This document shows positions 14,152 through 15,505 of a stretch of DNA of 15,505 nt, one piece after another. Both the position numbers and the translations under genes were made by a program. The notes under the pieces were generated by a model, which did no database searches, was not told where the DNA came from, and was given only the letters and a program-made list of their open reading frames with translations. How positions within the stretch are numbered: position 1 is the stretch's first letter; every line of letters begins with the position of its first letter. The stretch comes from Dehalococcoidales bacterium (GTDB taxonomy: Bacteria > Chloroflexota > Dehalococcoidia > Dehalococcoidales > UBA5760). The stretch covers positions 1 to 15,505 of the forward strand of contig JAGYOC010000142.1 in NCBI GenBank assembly GCA_018399795.1, read 5' to 3'.

Positions 14152-15505
14152 CTACCGCCTATATCTGGGTATCGTTGCCACGGGAGTATCCTCCAGATAA
14201 ACCCCGGCTTCATCGAGCCTGTCACGTATCATATCGGCAGTTTGCCATTTCCTGGCTTTGCGGAGCTCACTGCGAACCTGGATCAGTTCCTCCACTATCT
14301 CTTCCGCTGTCTGTACAGCCCCGCTATCAACAGGTCGTCCAAGCTCCCGGTAAACTTCTTCCCTGACTCTTGCCAGCAGCCCGGCATCAACGGCAGGTTT
14401 TTCCAGCGGTTTCAACGTCAGTCCCAGTATATCGGACAGTTCTAGAAGTACCTCCTGCGCCGGTGTAACCCGGCAGCCCGACTCGGCAGCACGGTTAATC
14501 TCACGGGCCAGATCAAAAAGTGCCGCAAGAGCCCTGGCCGTATTGAAGTCATCGTCCATGGCAGCGATAAACTGGCTGCGATAGGAGTCAACATCTATCT
14601 GGCCTTCGCCCTGGTCGCCTCCCGAATCACTCCGTGCCGCCTGGCGCAACCTGTCTGCAGCCTTTTCCGCCACTTCAAAGGACTCCTCCAGGTAGGTAAG
14701 GGGGCTCCGGTAATGAGAATTAAGGATAAAAATACGGACAGCATCGGCGCTATAACCGGCAAGGGCCTCTTTGATGGTTATCAAGTTGCCCAGCGACTTA
14801 CTCATTTTCTCCTCGCCAAACTGCACCATCCCGTTATGCAACCAGTATTTCACAAAGGGCTTCTTACCGGTAAATCCCTCCGACTGTGCGATCTCATTCT
14901 CGTGGTGTGGGAAAACCAGGTCCTGCCCACCACCATGGATATCAATTGTATCCCCGAGGTATTTCAAAGCCATGGCACTGCACTCAATATGCCATCCAGG
15001 TCTGCCCCTACCCCAGGGACTATCCCACCACGGCTCGTCGGGCTTGGCTGCCTTCCAGAGGACAAAGTCCAGTGGGTGTTCCTTCTCTCTGCCGAACTCC
15101 ACGTTGCACCCGGACGCCATCGATTTCAGACTGCGGTGAGAAAGCTTCCCGTAATCAGGAACACTGCCTACCCGAAAATAGACGCTGCCAGCAGAGGGAT
15201 AGGCATACCCCCTATCTATCAGCCCTCCGATAACCTCGATTATCTTTTCTATCTCTCCGGTAGCCCGGGGATAGACATCAGCGCGGCCAACATTCAGGGC
15301 ATCCATATCCTCGAAGTAGCTCTCTGTAAACCTTTCCGCAAGCTCACTTACGGAGCTATAGTACTTTAGCGCACGGTCGATAAGTTTATCATCGATATCG
15401 GTGATGTTCTGTACGTACTTTACCCGGTAACCCCTAAAATAAAGATAACGCCGGATGACATCGAAGATGACATAGCTCATAGCATGTCCGATATGACTAT
15501 CGTCA
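14152..15505 (-). CDS. cysS: Cysteinyl-tRNA synthetase, N-terminus cut by the window edge
   Basis: Charges tRNA-Cys with cysteine; a class I aminoacyl-tRNA synthetase. The reading frame continues past the Met codon at 15480 to the window edge, adding D-D-S-H-I-G-H-A, which contains the class I HIGH motif. So about 30 residues (with the first zinc-binding Cys) are missing and 450 are visible. Other marks are the IDDKLIDRA helix, the zinc-site and substrate-recognition region WHIECSAMALKYLG followed by GGGQDLVFPHHENEIAQSE, and the KMSKS loop (codons 14794-14808). The C-terminal anticodon-binding domain includes AMDDDFNTARALA and the terminal helix-rich R-ELRKARKWQTADMIRDRLDEAGV region. The Met at 15480 is internal and not the start. 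The 71-residue membrane protein gene follows 7 bases after the stop. No oddity is seen in the catalytic motifs. Confidence 0.97.
   Translation of the reverse strand, partial: DDSHIGHAMSYVIFDVIRRYLYFRGYRVKYVQNITDIDDKLIDRALKYYSSVSELAERFTESYFEDMDALNVGRADVYPRATGEIEKIIEVIGGLIDRGYAYPSAGSVYFRVGSVPDYGKLSHRSLKSMASGCNVEFGREKEHPLDFVLWKAAKPDEPWWDSPWGRGRPGWHIECSAMALKYLGDTIDIHGGGQDLVFPHHENEIAQSEGFTGKKPFVKYWLHNGMVQFGEEKMSKSLGNLITIKEALAGYSADAVRIFILNSHYRSPLTYLEESFEVAEKAADRLRQAARSDSGGDQGEGQIDVDSYRSQFIAAMDDDFNTARALAALFDLAREINRAAESGCRVTPAQEVLLELSDILGLTLKPLEKPAVDAGLLARVREEVYRELGRPVDSGAVQTAEEIVEELIQVRSELRKARKWQTADMIRDRLDEAGVYLEDTPVATIPRYRR

Noticed and set aside
14145..14225. 27-residue N-terminal extension of the small membrane protein
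   Set aside because: It reads backwards into the cysS coding end in another frame; the ATG at 14144 has a good ribosome site and begins the first helix.
1..15505. Possible mobile element, CRISPR array, tRNA or rRNA
   Set aside because: No transposase or integrase motif, no evenly spaced direct repeats and no tRNA-like or rRNA-like sequence was seen on either strand.

Overview
The window looks like a stretch of chromosome from an anaerobic bacterium that uses the Wood-Ljungdahl pathway. The best guess is a member of the Chloroflexota, class Dehalococcoidia. That guess is inference, from a partial acetyl-CoA-pathway gene set beside a short MetE-like methionine synthase and the general protein character; nothing here proves the taxon. 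Base composition and gene style look even throughout. I see no insertion sequence, CRISPR array, tRNA or rRNA.

Left part, minus strand (1-4543): a promoter at 4514-4543 drives cooC (nickel-inserting ATPase type), followed by fhs (formate-tetrahydrofolate ligase) and a corrinoid-activating [2Fe-2S]/ASKHA protein that runs off the left edge. Together they serve the methyl branch and the metal and corrinoid maintenance of the acetyl-CoA pathway. The partner genes (corrinoid iron-sulfur protein, methyltransferase, acetyl-CoA synthase) are not in the window and may lie to the left. Facing away from this cluster, from back-to-back promoters, is a PPC/DUF296 protein (4695-5150). The two promoters share a 12-bp inverted repeat, the most striking non-coding signal in the window.

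Middle part: on the plus strand, a DegV-type lipid-binding protein (5353-6222) and a Cof-type HAD phosphatase (6273-7118). On the minus strand, a flavoredoxin-like flavin reductase (7183-7761) and a short MetE-like methionine synthase (7893-8771). The methionine synthase lacks the MetE N-terminal half and probably takes its methyl group from a corrinoid, which would tie it to the cluster on the left.

Right-middle, minus strand (8870-12003): a tight three-gene operon of a UPF0145/YbjQ small protein, uvrC (nucleotide excision repair) and a DRG/Obg-like TGS GTPase. The genes are separated by 8 and 3 bases and have a promoter at 12042-12071. Diverging from it on the plus strand is a 14-helix DHA2-type drug exporter (12241-13884) with its own strong promoter and a possible operator.

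Right end, minus strand: cysS (cysteinyl-tRNA synthetase, its N-terminus cut off by the window edge at the HIGH motif), followed 7 bases later by a 71-residue, two-helix membrane protein of unknown function. No gene-free stretch exceeds 300 bases; the largest is the 297-base divergent region 4398-4694.
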